From the IMG/VR virus record IMGVR_UViG_3300023274_000001, positions 124,001-188,000 of that record: a stretch of DNA of 64,000 nt. One strand, 5' to 3'. A program made the translations under genes and the position numbers. The notes beneath the pieces were generated by a model. The model searched no databases. It saw nothing but the letters and a program-made list of their open reading frames with translations, and was not told where the DNA came from. Source of the DNA: a virus. The first letter of the stretch is position 1. Every line of letters begins with the position of its first letter. This document shows positions 45,408 through 53,390 of the stretch, piece after piece.

Positions 45408-46055
45408 TCACCCGCGACGGAGGAAGGAGAACCCCGTTCCTGTACTCGTGCAGGTCTGGAGAGCCACCGACGCCCCGAGACCGGCCGACGGAAAGGTGCC
45501 GCCCTGGCTTCCGCGCTTCGCCCAGCCGTGGCCATACACCCGGTACGTCCCCGCCAGGGCGCCGGACGTGATGACCACCTTCCGGCCCACGGGCAGGTCG
45601 TCCATCCAGGACCAGCCCATGTAGTTGTGACCGGCCAGCGTCTTCACCCCGGCCGGGTAGTACAGCGTCAGCTTCCCGGCGTCGATGCACTTCTGGGCTG
45701 CCGCCACGGCCGAGCCGCAGAAGGTGTACCCGCTGATCCGGGTGACCGTCTCAACCGGCTTCCTCTTCGCCGTGCGGGTGCGTTCCGGCCGGGGCTTGGC
45801 GGCGGGCTTCGGCTTCACCACCGGCCTTCGGGTGGCCGGTGCCTTCGTACGGACCGGTGGGGTGAAGGACGGCCGGGGCTCCGGCTTCGGTCCTTCGATC
45901 CGGCCGAGCGGGGGCAGCTCGATGTGCACGGAGAGGACGACCGCTGGCGCCACGGCAGGCTGACGCTCCTCCGGACTTGCCGCTCCGGCGGCTGTGCAGG
46001 TGGAAGCCACCAGCACTCCGGCAGCACCCAGCGCCAGCAGTCGTCTCCGTCTCAT
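45408..46055 (-). CDS. Secreted sortase-like (class E/F type) protein
   Basis: 215 residues from ATG 46055. Signal peptide MRRRRLLALGAAGVLVASTC with a basic start and hydrophobic core; residues 35-105 are a Pro/Arg/Lys-rich linker; residues 105-215 are a sortase-like fold: TLAGHNYMGWSWMDDLPVG (His), VALQTCTSTGTGFSFLRR (Cys, then Arg), the order of the His-Cys-Arg triad of sortases. It would act outside the membrane as transpeptidase or protease on surface proteins. A rare gene for a phage; substrate unknown. Confidence 0.78.
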   Translation of the reverse strand: MRRRRLLALGAAGVLVASTCTAAGAASPEERQPAVAPAVVLSVHIELPPLGRIEGPKPEPRPSFTPPVRTKAPATRRPVVKPKPAAKPRPERTRTAKRKPVETVTRISGYTFCGSAVAAAQKCIDAGKLTLYYPAGVKTLAGHNYMGWSWMDDLPVGRKVVITSGALAGTYRVYGHGWAKRGSQGGTFPSAGLGASVALQTCTSTGTGFSFLRRG

Positions 46056-46074
46056 GTCACTCCGCCTTCCCTGA

Positions 46075-46542
46075 TCACCGAACGTCGGCGATCTCGATGT
46101 CGTAGGGCAGCGCTTTCACGGCCTCTTCGATGTCGTACTCGACGAGGTTCGCGTCGGCGTCCCTGCCGATCTTCACCTTCACCACGACCAGCAGTTCCCG
46201 GTACCGGGGCTCGGGCTCCGGCTGGGGGCTGCCCCAGCCGCGCTCCTGGAGGGCCACCAGCAGCGGCAGCTCCTTCGCCCAGGCAACCGGGTTGCTGCGG
46301 CACGCCTCCAGCCGGGCCAGCTCGCCCTCATAGGCGTCCGTCGCGGCATCTCCGCTCGGGCCGGGTCCCAGCAGGTAGGAGGAGATCAGTAGATCGAGGT
46401 GGGCCAGCGCCCGGTCGCGATCGGTCAGGTACCGGTAGACATTCTGCGCATGCCGGATGTCCATGTCGGCCACCCGGTGGATCCGGCTCTGGCCGTCCAC
46501 CCAGTACTCGCCCTGGAACAGCAGTTCCCTGCGGTCCATCAC
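46075..46542 (-). CDS. Unknown 155-residue protein
   Basis: GTG 46542 overlaps the upstream stop; ATG 46539 is equally placed. Helical centre (LTDRDRALAHLDLLISSYLL, YEGELARLEACRSNP) and a C-terminal beta segment (YRELLVVVKVKIG). No domain recognised. Confidence 0.75.
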   Translation of the reverse strand: MMDRRELLFQGEYWVDGQSRIHRVADMDIRHAQNVYRYLTDRDRALAHLDLLISSYLLGPGPSGDAATDAYEGELARLEACRSNPVAWAKELPLLVALQERGWGSPQPEPEPRYRELLVVVKVKIGRDADANLVEYDIEEAVKALPYDIEIADVR

Positions 46543-46964
46543 TCTCCCCTCCTTCCCAGCAGTTTGCCCAGCAGGTTCCAGCTCCGGCCGCCGGACTCCG
46601 TCTCGCCCGGATACGGTTCACGCCCCGGCGTGTCATCGCTGATCTGCCAGCCCGGCATTCCGCTGAAACGCGGATCCGTGGCCTCCTCGTGCATCTTCGC
46701 CGGGCTGGTCACCAGGACCGTGTACAGACTCTTCGGCGCCAGGTTGTTGAGGTGCAACCAGTAGGTGTTGAACCCCTTGTTGTGCTCGATCCTCATCAGC
46801 CGGTCGTCAATGAGCGGCTGCATTCCGACGCCCTTGAGGTACAGGTCCATCTGGATGGTGTGGCCCGTGTGCACCAGCTTGATCGACGATCCGCCGGTCG
46901 TGATGGTGCAGGGCTCGCCGACATTCAGGCTCTTCAGGTCGAGGCGACCGTTGTTCACCCGCAC
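46539..46964 (-). CDS. Unknown 141-residue protein, relative of 46955 gene
   Basis: GTG 46964 is preferred for GGAGG 8 bases upstream; GTG 46958 overlaps the previous stop. Both this product (NNGRLDLKSLNVGEP, YWLHLNN) and the next upstream one (DGTRLDLRTMAD, YWLELDP) share an N-terminal RLDL and a central YWLxL, suggesting kinship. Role unknown. Confidence 0.7.
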   Translation of the reverse strand: MRVNNGRLDLKSLNVGEPCTITTGGSSIKLVHTGHTIQMDLYLKGVGMQPLIDDRLMRIEHNKGFNTYWLHLNNLAPKSLYTVLVTSPAKMHEEATDPRFSGMPGWQISDDTPGREPYPGETESGGRSWNLLGKLLGRRGE

Positions 46965-47347
46965 TGGATCTGCCTCCACGAGTCACCCGGGATCGGCCAG
47001 TAGTGCCGGTAGCTGTTGCCATCCGAGTCGGCCCGTTCCACCCTCACTCCGCCGAGCGGATCCAGCTCCAGCCAGTACTCCCGCCACGGCGTCAGCATGG
47101 CAACATCGAGCCAGCCGTCCCGGTCGATGGGCGACATGTGTTCGTCGTACCCACGCGGCGTGCAGTGGACGGTCACCCAGGGTCCGGGCGTGCCGATACC
47201 GATGCCCGCCTGGTCCGGGTGGCCGAGTTCACTGACGATCACCATCTCGCCGCCGATCCCGAGGTGCCGACGGCCACCGAGCAGCGGCTTGCGGTTGATC
47301 CGGTCGGCCATCGTGCGCAGGTCCAGACGAGTTCCGTCGATCCTCAT
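46955..47347 (-). CDS. Unknown 130-residue protein
   Basis: ATG 47347. Starts DGTRLDLRTMADRINRKPLL; central strands (WVTVHCTPRGYDE, YWLELDPLGGVRV). May be a relative of the gene at 46539. Coupled to the small gene upstream. Confidence 0.7.
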   Translation of the reverse strand: MRIDGTRLDLRTMADRINRKPLLGGRRHLGIGGEMVIVSELGHPDQAGIGIGTPGPWVTVHCTPRGYDEHMSPIDRDGWLDVAMLTPWREYWLELDPLGGVRVERADSDGNSYRHYWPIPGDSWRQIQCG

Positions 47348-47505
47348 GACATCTCCTCGTTGGGGACCATCGGCTCCGAGTGAACAGTGCAGAAGACGAG
47401 ATCTTCAGGCTCGATGGCCAAGTCGATCTCCTCTCGACATTCGGCCCTCGGGCATGCGAGCCCGTACCGAGGTGAGTCACCGCCAGGAAGAACATTCAGC
47501 GGCAT
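47344..47505 (-). CDS. Small zinc-like 53-residue protein
   Basis: ATG 47505 overlaps the previous TAA. LACPRAECREEIDLAIEPED and VFCTVHSE provide three Cys and a His, the pattern of a compact zinc finger. The coupling on both sides supports it. Confidence 0.7.
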   Translation of the reverse strand: MPLNVLPGGDSPRYGLACPRAECREEIDLAIEPEDLVFCTVHSEPMVPNEEMS

Positions 47506-47738
47506 TACACACCCACCGGCCGCATGTCCTCGATCGCGTCGCCGATGGCCTCGATGACGCCCTTCAGGGCGTCGGCCGCGCTGGCGTAGGCGCCGTCGCG
47601 CAGCTCGTCCGGCAGGCGCTTCACGTCCGCCGCGAGCTTGCTGCGCAGCACCTCGAACCGATCCTTCGGGGATGCGGCCTCGTCCAGCAGCTCCTCGTAG
47701 TAGCGCTGGCGGTTCTCCGTGTTTCCCGTGCGTGCCAC
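47505..47738 (-). CDS. Unknown 77-residue helical protein
   Basis: GTG 47738 (GGAAGGAGACAAC upstream). Helical, charged (NRQRYYEELLDEAASPKDRF, ADALKGVIEAIGDAIEDM). First gene of the unit controlled at 47794-47822. Confidence 0.75.
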   Translation of the reverse strand: MARTGNTENRQRYYEELLDEAASPKDRFEVLRSKLAADVKRLPDELRDGAYASAADALKGVIEAIGDAIEDMRPVGV

Positions 47739-47754
47739 GTTGTCTCCTTCCGAA

Positions 47755-47822
47755 AGCCCCAGCTCTCAACCGGGGCTCCGTTTCCTTCTGTTGAGACTAC
47801 CAGATGGCCTGGGCCATGTCAG
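47755..47822 (-). promoter_or_regulatory. Promoter with palindrome in its spacer, plus leader hairpin
   Basis: On the minus strand CTGACA (47822-47817), which contains the TGA stop of the primase gene, then a 17-base spacer holding TGGCCCAGGCCA (47816-47805), then TAGTCT (47799-47794). AGCCCC...GGGGCT forms a hairpin in the leader. Here the operator lies between -35 and -10. Confidence 0.7.
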
Positions 47823-49342
47823 CCGCCCTGGACCGCCTTCGGCCGGTACGTCACGCCCTGCTTCTGCTGGCGCATCGGCGTGACGTTCGTCTTCTCCTGC
47901 TCGATCTCCTCCATGACGATCTCTTCGAGAACGTCCCCGGTGAACACGTCGCCGACCGGCTCGCAGTACTCGCGCTCCAGCGACGCGTACTCCTCGTTCA
48001 TCCGCTCCGCCGTCCGGCCGACCTCGGCCAGGATCTGATCAAGCGGCCTCTTCTCGTCCTGGGCCGCCGACTCCGTCGCCCGGCTGACGAGTGCCAGCAT
48101 CCGGCGCATGGTGCGTTCTCGGAGGATGCGCGCCGCCACGAGCGGCTTGGTGGTGTCATCGAAGGCGACCGTCTCCAGTTCGAGGGCGTAGGGCAGCACC
48201 TTCTCGAAGGTGCTCACCCCCATCTCCTCGACCTCGGCGGCCACCATCTCCGGCGTGATCACGTTCTCCTGCCGGGCCAGCCGGGCAGCCGCCTTGATGA
48301 TCACGTTCATCCGGCTGTCGGTCTGGATGTCCACCTCGGCGATCCCGTACGAGTGGCCGTACCGCAGAATCGATCCGACCAGGCTGCGCTCGACGGACTC
48401 CTGGCTGAAGCCGTTGAAGAACACGGGCTTCTCGCGGTGCTGCTCCTCGACAAGGATCACCATTTCGGGCCGCTTCTTGATCGGCTCGAAGGGCACGATC
48501 TCGAACTCGTCCAGCCCGAAGCCGTGATCCCGGTGGTCGGAGAAGTCCGCCCCGTCGGCCATGAGCGGCGAGCAGACCACCTTCACCTTGGTCACCACGT
48601 TGCTCAGGTGCTTGTGCACCTCCTCGGCGAACTCCAGACCCGTGCGGTCGCAGTCGGCCACGATGATGACCTCGGAGGCACCCTTGAAGTACCGGCCATA
48701 CTCCAGCCGCCACTTGCTCTTGCCCGCTCCCGAGACGATCGTGGTCACCGCTTCGTCGGGGAAGTCCCTCCTCATCCGGTCGGCGTCCTTCTCGCCTTCC
48801 ATGAGCCAGATCCGGCGCCCGGCCTGCGCCGCCTCGATCACCTTCGCCAGGTTGTAGAGCACCCGGCGGACCGAGGACGGCAAGCCCCACTTCTTGCCGA
48901 ACTTCTTGCTCGCATCCGGCACCCACTGGGCGAACGGCTGCGGGCAGCCGTCGCCCTTGCGCGAGCAACGCGCGACCGCGTAGAGGAACTTCCCGTTCTC
49001 GTCCGTATACCGGTACTCGGCTGACTTGTGGCCGCCGCAGCCGTTCTTCTGGCAGGGCATCCACAGGTCGGCGGCGAGCTGGCGGTCCTCGTCTCCCATC
49101 TGGCCGCCGTTGTCGAACAGGTCGGGCCAGTTGAGGTCGAGCGCGATGCGGATGTCGTCGGTGGCGCACCGGGCGTGGCAGTTGAGCACGGCGCCCTTCT
49201 CGCCCTGGGTGATGCTGAGGGACGCGTTGCGGTCCTCATGTGCCGGGCACTGGGCGGTGTAGTACCCGCCGTGCTGCTTGACCCGGCTCCCGCTCTTGTC
49301 CAGCGCCGCGAGTACGTTCCTGAGTCCTGACCCTCGTGCCAT
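47819..49342 (-). CDS. DNA primase with zinc-binding, TOPRIM and helicase-contact-like domains
   Basis: 507 residues from ATG 49342 (GAGAGAGG upstream). N-terminal CHC2 zinc domain: YYTAQCPAHEDRNASLSI, VLNCHARC. TOPRIM: RIWLMEGEKDADRM (Glu) and VIIVADCDRTG (DxD-like). The last 180 residues resemble the helical N-terminal domain of DnaB (SVERSLVGSILR, VITPEMVAAEVEEM), probably for contact with the helicase at 50594. Synthesises primers at the fork. Three genes upstream of it form the replication block. Confidence 0.93.
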   Translation of the reverse strand: MARGSGLRNVLAALDKSGSRVKQHGGYYTAQCPAHEDRNASLSITQGEKGAVLNCHARCATDDIRIALDLNWPDLFDNGGQMGDEDRQLAADLWMPCQKNGCGGHKSAEYRYTDENGKFLYAVARCSRKGDGCPQPFAQWVPDASKKFGKKWGLPSSVRRVLYNLAKVIEAAQAGRRIWLMEGEKDADRMRRDFPDEAVTTIVSGAGKSKWRLEYGRYFKGASEVIIVADCDRTGLEFAEEVHKHLSNVVTKVKVVCSPLMADGADFSDHRDHGFGLDEFEIVPFEPIKKRPEMVILVEEQHREKPVFFNGFSQESVERSLVGSILRYGHSYGIAEVDIQTDSRMNVIIKAAARLARQENVITPEMVAAEVEEMGVSTFEKVLPYALELETVAFDDTTKPLVAARILRERTMRRMLALVSRATESAAQDEKRPLDQILAEVGRTAERMNEEYASLEREYCEPVGDVFTGDVLEEIVMEEIEQEKTNVTPMRQQKQGVTYRPKAVQGG

Positions 49343-49405
49343 TCGCACAACCTCTCTCACCGGGCGCCGCGTACGCCCCACCGGTAGCGGGGCGTGCGAC
49401 GACCA

Positions 49406-49942
49406 TCATGCCGGGCGATAGACCGGACCGCTCGGGTCGAACACGACGGGAACCTCGAAGCCCTCGGCGTCGTAGACGATCGTGTCGCCGCCGACGCGGA
49501 TCACTTCGCTGGACAACCGCTTCGCCGTCTCGCTTTCGAGATCGGCGAGGGTCAGGATCGGGGCCGTCGTCTCATCGCTGAGGCGGCTGAGTTCGGAGGG
49601 GCTGAGTCCAGGAGCGTACACCAGCTCGGCCTTGTTGACGTGCTCCCGGCCGGTGCCGGAGGCGTACATGACGAGCCTCAGATGACGCATCTCCTTGGCC
49701 GCCACGCGCCCGTCCCCGCCGCCCAGGATCTGGCCGACCGATGACCATACCTCGTCGTCCGAACGGAGTCCCGGCAGCAGCACGAGCACCTTCATTCCAC
49801 AGATCGCCGCGTTCAGCAGCATCTGCGCGCAGAGCACGTCCGGCCTGCCTCCCGAGTCGTTCGACACGAGCGACGTGACAGCACTCTCCTTCAGTCCCCA
49901 GCCGGGCCGCGCCAGAGCGATGGGCCCTACAGACACAACCAT
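49406..49942 (-). CDS. Unknown alpha/beta protein between replication genes
   Basis: 178 residues from ATG 49942 (GGAAAGGGTGAAGAG upstream). Alternating strands and helices (VLCAQMLLNAAICGMKVLVL, LVMYASGTGREHVNKAELVY). No motif recognised. First gene after the operator at 50003-50014. Its fold pattern recalls the 38910 product, also placed after an operator. Confidence 0.75.
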   Translation of the reverse strand: MVVSVGPIALARPGWGLKESAVTSLVSNDSGGRPDVLCAQMLLNAAICGMKVLVLLPGLRSDDEVWSSVGQILGGGDGRVAAKEMRHLRLVMYASGTGREHVNKAELVYAPGLSPSELSRLSDETTAPILTLADLESETAKRLSSEVIRVGGDTIVYDAEGFEVPVVFDPSGPVYRPA

Positions 49943-49991
49943 CTCTTCACCCTTTCCGATGGGCGAACCAACATCAACTTGGCTCTGCCCC

Positions 49992-50014
49992 AGCCTACTA
50001 CATGGCCTGGGCCA
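49992..50014 (-). promoter_or_regulatory. Palindromic operator and candidate -10
   Basis: TGGCCCAGGCCA (50014-50003), then 5 bases, then TAGGCT (49997-49992); TAGAAG at 50020-50015 is a weak -35. The arrangement matches 47794-47822: palindrome in the spacer. Confidence 0.6.
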
Positions 50015-50022
50015 CTTCTACT

Positions 50023-50048
50023 GGCAAGCCCCTCGAAAGGGGCTTGCC
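50023..50048 (-). terminator. Perfect 10-base hairpin
   Basis: GGCAAGCCCC and GGGGCTTGCC around a six-base loop, which reads TTTCGA on the minus strand. It lies between the 50151 gene and the operator at 50003-50014. Confidence 0.75.
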
Positions 50049-50105
50049 ACCCGTCACCCATGGCTGCCATACTCTACACGCCGCCCCACGAGGGGCAGGA
50101 AGTGG

Positions 50106-50140
50106 GGCCAGGCCATCCGGGGGATACCGGACGCCTGGCC
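50106..50140 (-). terminator. Hairpin after 50151 gene
   Basis: GGCCAGGC (50106-50113) and GCCTGGCC (50133-50140) with TCCGG-type inner pairing. Directly past the stop of the 50151 gene. Confidence 0.65.
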
Positions 50141-50150
50141 TTCGCGCTGT

Positions 50151-50597
50151 CTACCGGAGCTTCGCCCGGAACCGGGCACCCCCGATGATCTCCTCGTCGG
50201 TCGCCTCGACGACCTGCTTCGTCAGCTCCCGGATCGGCCCGAAACCGTTGTAGGAGAAGTTCTTCGGCACGTTCATCGCCTGCTGCTTGCCCATCTCCAG
50301 CAGGCCGACGACCGACAGCAGCCAGCCGTCACAGACGGCGTACTTCGCCGCCTCGATGGTCCAGATGTCGAACCACTCCCGGATTGCGTCGCGGCGCCCG
50401 CTCAGGTGCGCGGTCCGCAGCCACTTCCGGTACTTCTCGGCCTTCTCGTCGGCCTCCAGGTACTTCTCGTTGATCCACCTGCGTTCGGCGATCACCAGGT
50501 TCACGTCCCTGGGTTCCATCACGAAGAGATCGCCCGGCGGGGCCAGCCGCCCGAGCGGGCCGAGGTCGTCGCAGACCAGGAACTCTCCCGTGATCAT
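50151..50597 (-). CDS. Unknown protein following the helicase gene
   Basis: 148 residues from ATG 50597, overlapping the helicase stop. Helical, with a charged first half (RRWINEKYLEADEKAEKYRK) and a Cys in AVCDGWLLSVV. No domain recognised. Coupling suggests a replication-related role, but that is only positional. Confidence 0.75.
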   Translation of the reverse strand: MITGEFLVCDDLGPLGRLAPPGDLFVMEPRDVNLVIAERRWINEKYLEADEKAEKYRKWLRTAHLSGRRDAIREWFDIWTIEAAKYAVCDGWLLSVVGLLEMGKQQAMNVPKNFSYNGFGPIRELTKQVVEATDEEIIGGARFRAKLR

Positions 50598-51955
50598 GCC
50601 GCGAACCTCGGCTGCACGTCGGAGGGGTTGAGGAACCGGCTGTGGGCACCGTCGAACAGCATCACCCGCTCGGCCGTCTTGCCCCCTCGGTTCTTCGCGA
50701 GGATCAGGTCCGCCTCCTTGCCCCGCGCCGTGTCGGGGTCGATCTTGAACGGCAGGTGGACCAGGATGACCACGTTCGCATCCTGTTCGATCTGGCCGGA
50801 CTGGCGCAGGTCAGTCAGCTTCGGCTTGCCGTCGTCACGACCGGCCGACTCACGGTTGAGCTGGGCCAGCGCGATGATGATCACCCGGAGCGTACGGGCC
50901 AGCCTGCGCAGCCCCTCCGAGACGATCGCCACGTCCACCGTCGGGTTGCCGGTCGGCTTGTCCGGCTTCACGAGCTGGAGGTAGTCGATGACGAAGACCT
51001 TCGCGCCCTTCTCGCGCGCCGACTTGCGCACCTTCAGCGCGATCTCGCCGAGCGTCTGGCCCGGGTCGTCGTCGACCGTCATCGGGTAGTTCGCCTGGCT
51101 GGCGTCGTACTCGATCAGGCGCTCGATCGCCTCAGCGTCCACCCGGCCGTCACGAATGTCCTCGAAGGGGATACCCGTCTCGGCCGACGCGTTGCGCTGA
51201 CCAAGCTCCTCCTTCGGCATCTCCAGCGAGAAGATCTCCGTGGCGATCCCCTGGTGCGCCACGTTGCGGGCGACCTGGGCGCCCACCGTCGTCTTGCCGT
51301 GGCCGGGGCGTCCGGCGATCACGATGAACTGACCCAGCCGCATGCCGCCGGTCAGCTCGTCGATGTCGTGCAGCCCCATCGGGATGCCCTTTTCCATCGT
51401 GCGCCCGTGCAGGATGTGGCCCAGCGCCGCCTCGGAGACCTGCGAGGCGGAGAAGGTGGTCTCCACCTTCGTGGAGGCGTCGATGACCTCCGACACCACC
51501 ACCGAGACCTCTCCGGCGATCTCACCGTAGGAGCCGCCGCCCGCCTGCACGCGCCCCGAGGACTCCACCAGCACCTTGTGCAGAAGCCGCCGCCGGTACA
51601 GGTCGAGCAGGGTCCTGGCTCCGCCGTGCGAAGCTGCCAGGTTTCCGGCCTTCGAGGGAAGGCCGTGCACGTGGTCGAACAGCTCGGCGGTCAGCTCCCC
51701 CTCCTGCCGCAGGGCGCCGACAACCGTCACCGGATCGGTGTGGCCGCCGTCGATGAAGCAGGACAGGAACGCCTCGTAGACCTTGCGGTTCAGCGGGTCG
51801 TGGAACACCTCCGGTCCGGAGTCGCGCAGGATCTCGGTGACCTCGTCGCGGCAGTCGAGCGGGTGGCCGTCGGAGACGAGCAGTTCCCCCAGAACCGCCG
51901 TTTCCGCGTGCGGGTCGACCATCGTGCCGCCCGCAATAGCGCGTACTTCACCCAC
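50594..51955 (-). CDS. DnaB-like replicative helicase
   Basis: 453 residues from GTG 51955 (AAGGAGAACAAAC upstream). DnaB N-terminal domain (HAETAVLGELLVSDG), Walker A GRPGHGKTT, then FSLEMPKEELGQR, Walker B VFVIDYLQLVKP, and motif region LRQSGQIEQDANVVILVH and ILAKNRGGKT. Hexameric 5'-3' fork helicase. Encoded just after the initiator/loader-like gene and before the primase, which supports one replisome unit. Confidence 0.96.
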   Translation of the reverse strand: MGEVRAIAGGTMVDPHAETAVLGELLVSDGHPLDCRDEVTEILRDSGPEVFHDPLNRKVYEAFLSCFIDGGHTDPVTVVGALRQEGELTAELFDHVHGLPSKAGNLAASHGGARTLLDLYRRRLLHKVLVESSGRVQAGGGSYGEIAGEVSVVVSEVIDASTKVETTFSASQVSEAALGHILHGRTMEKGIPMGLHDIDELTGGMRLGQFIVIAGRPGHGKTTVGAQVARNVAHQGIATEIFSLEMPKEELGQRNASAETGIPFEDIRDGRVDAEAIERLIEYDASQANYPMTVDDDPGQTLGEIALKVRKSAREKGAKVFVIDYLQLVKPDKPTGNPTVDVAIVSEGLRRLARTLRVIIIALAQLNRESAGRDDGKPKLTDLRQSGQIEQDANVVILVHLPFKIDPDTARGKEADLILAKNRGGKTAERVMLFDGAHSRFLNPSDVQPRFAA

Positions 51956-51978
51956 GTTTGTTCTCCTTATCCGTTTCT

Positions 51979-52923
51979 TCAGCTCTTCAGCAGGTTGGCC
52001 CGCTCACGCTGGGCCTGGTACTCGCGCAGCCTCGCGTCGATCTTCTCCTGCTCCTCGGCGCTGATCTCCAGGCCGGGGCGCTGGTGGAACTGCTTCGGCG
52101 GCACGTACCGGTTGAGCTGGTCGTCTTCCTTCGGGGCCTCGGGCATCGCGGTGCGCGCCTTCGGCGGCTTGCCGAGGTCACCGGCCTTACTGATCAGCAG
52201 CCGCTCCGGGGCGTTGACCCGGGGGTTCAGCTCGGCCGCCATTCGCAGCGCCAGCTCGCGCGGGTTCCATCCCGCCTCCAGTGCCGGGCGCACCGCAGCG
52301 GCGACCCGCTCACAGGCGGCCGACATCAGCCGCAGCCTGGGCTCGGTGTTCCGGGCGGTGATCTCTTCCAGCTCGACGGCGAACTCGGCTTCGGCGCCGC
52401 TCGGCACGGGGTTCTCCAGGGCCGACATGTCGAACTCGGTCTCCGGCTCCTCGGCTTCCTCGTCCATGAGGACGATCGCCTGAGCCTGCGCCTCCCGCTG
52501 GTGCACCTTCTTGCGGGGCTTCCGGGTGAGCGGCACCGTCACGAAGACCACGCTGCGACTCTTCTTCTTGCTGATCGCGGCGGCCTCGGCCATCACGCTC
52601 TTGGGGCCCGCGTACTCCTCCGGCGGCACCACGACGAACTCGAAGTCGGCACCTTCGCCGGACTGCGGGTTGTTCAGCCTGCGCAGGATCCCCTTCTTGG
52701 CCAGTGCCTGCATCGCCTTGTGCGCGGTGCTCACCGACACGAGACCGTTCGAGATCTCGTTGACCCAGGCGGCGGTCGCGCGGAAGCCGGTCTCGGGCAC
52801 GCCTCCATGGGTGTGCTTCAGGTTGCCCTTGATGATCGAGTAGATCCGGTACTCGGTGGACGTCACGTCCGGGTGCAGCAGCACCCAGTCGTCGACCACG
52901 GTGAAGTGCCTTGAATCCGACAT
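51979..52923 (-). CDS. Replication initiator or helicase-loader-like protein
   Basis: 314 residues from ATG 52923. The N-terminal 90 residues form a winged helix (TSTEYRIYSIIKGNLKHTHG, SVSTAHKAMQALAKKGILRR), as in phage replisome organisers. A charged, partly disordered middle and a C-terminal helical part follow (ARLREYQAQRERANLLKS). Placed directly upstream of the helicase, as lambda O/P-type or DnaD-like genes are. Exact class not identified. Confidence 0.7.
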   Translation of the reverse strand: MSDSRHFTVVDDWVLLHPDVTSTEYRIYSIIKGNLKHTHGGVPETGFRATAAWVNEISNGLVSVSTAHKAMQALAKKGILRRLNNPQSGEGADFEFVVVPPEEYAGPKSVMAEAAAISKKKSRSVVFVTVPLTRKPRKKVHQREAQAQAIVLMDEEAEEPETEFDMSALENPVPSGAEAEFAVELEEITARNTEPRLRLMSAACERVAAAVRPALEAGWNPRELALRMAAELNPRVNAPERLLISKAGDLGKPPKARTAMPEAPKEDDQLNRYVPPKQFHQRPGLEISAEEQEKIDARLREYQAQRERANLLKS

Positions 52924-52961
52924 GGCTTCCGCTGTAACCTTTCAGTCAGTTTGCTTGATCG

Positions 52962-52985
52962 AGGCCCCAGTTCACGCTGGGGCCT
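52962..52985 (-). terminator. Terminator between 52995 gene and initiator gene
   Basis: On the minus strand AGGCCCCAG, loop CGTGAA, CTGGGGCCT: a 9-base perfect stem, directly after the 52995 gene. Confidence 0.7.
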
Positions 52986-52994
52986 TCTCCTTTC

Positions 52995-53390
52995 TCAGGA
53001 GAAGGCTGCCACCAGCTTGCCGTTCGGGCGCCGGTACGCCTCCAACTCGTCGCGGATCTCTGGCGGGTACGCCTCCATCTGGAGCCGGACCTTCCCGCTG
53101 CGGTAGACGGCGACCTTCGTGATCGCCTGGATGTCCAGCAGGAGCTTCATCGACTCCGCCCACTCGCCGCTCTCGGAGAACAAGTCTTCGGCCCACTCCT
53201 TCGAGACGGTGACGCGCATTCTTTCGGAGTCCTCCATCGTCGCGGCGGAGGCGATCCGTGCGTACAGCCCCAGGGCCTCGAACTCCTCGTCGAGCCTCGC
53301 CACCACCCAGATGGGGAACGGCGCCGTCTGGGCGTACTGCCCGAACTCGTTCATCAGGGTCGCGTCAATGACGCTGGCCTCGTGTCCCAT
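52995..53390 (-). CDS. Unknown 131-residue protein, first of leftward replication block
   Basis: ATG 53390 (AAAGGAG 8 bases upstream). Helices (PFPIWVVARLDEEFEALGLY, WAESMKLLLDIQAITKVAVY). No domain recognised. It borders the switch region. Confidence 0.75.
   Translation of the reverse strand: MGHEASVIDATLMNEFGQYAQTAPFPIWVVARLDEEFEALGLYARIASAATMEDSERMRVTVSKEWAEDLFSESGEWAESMKLLLDIQAITKVAVYRSGKVRLQMEAYPPEIRDELEAYRRPNGKLVAAFS

Noticed and set aside
50642-52483. 613-codon plus-strand ORF
   Set aside because: It is antisense to the DnaB-like helicase and initiator genes, whose motifs are certain.
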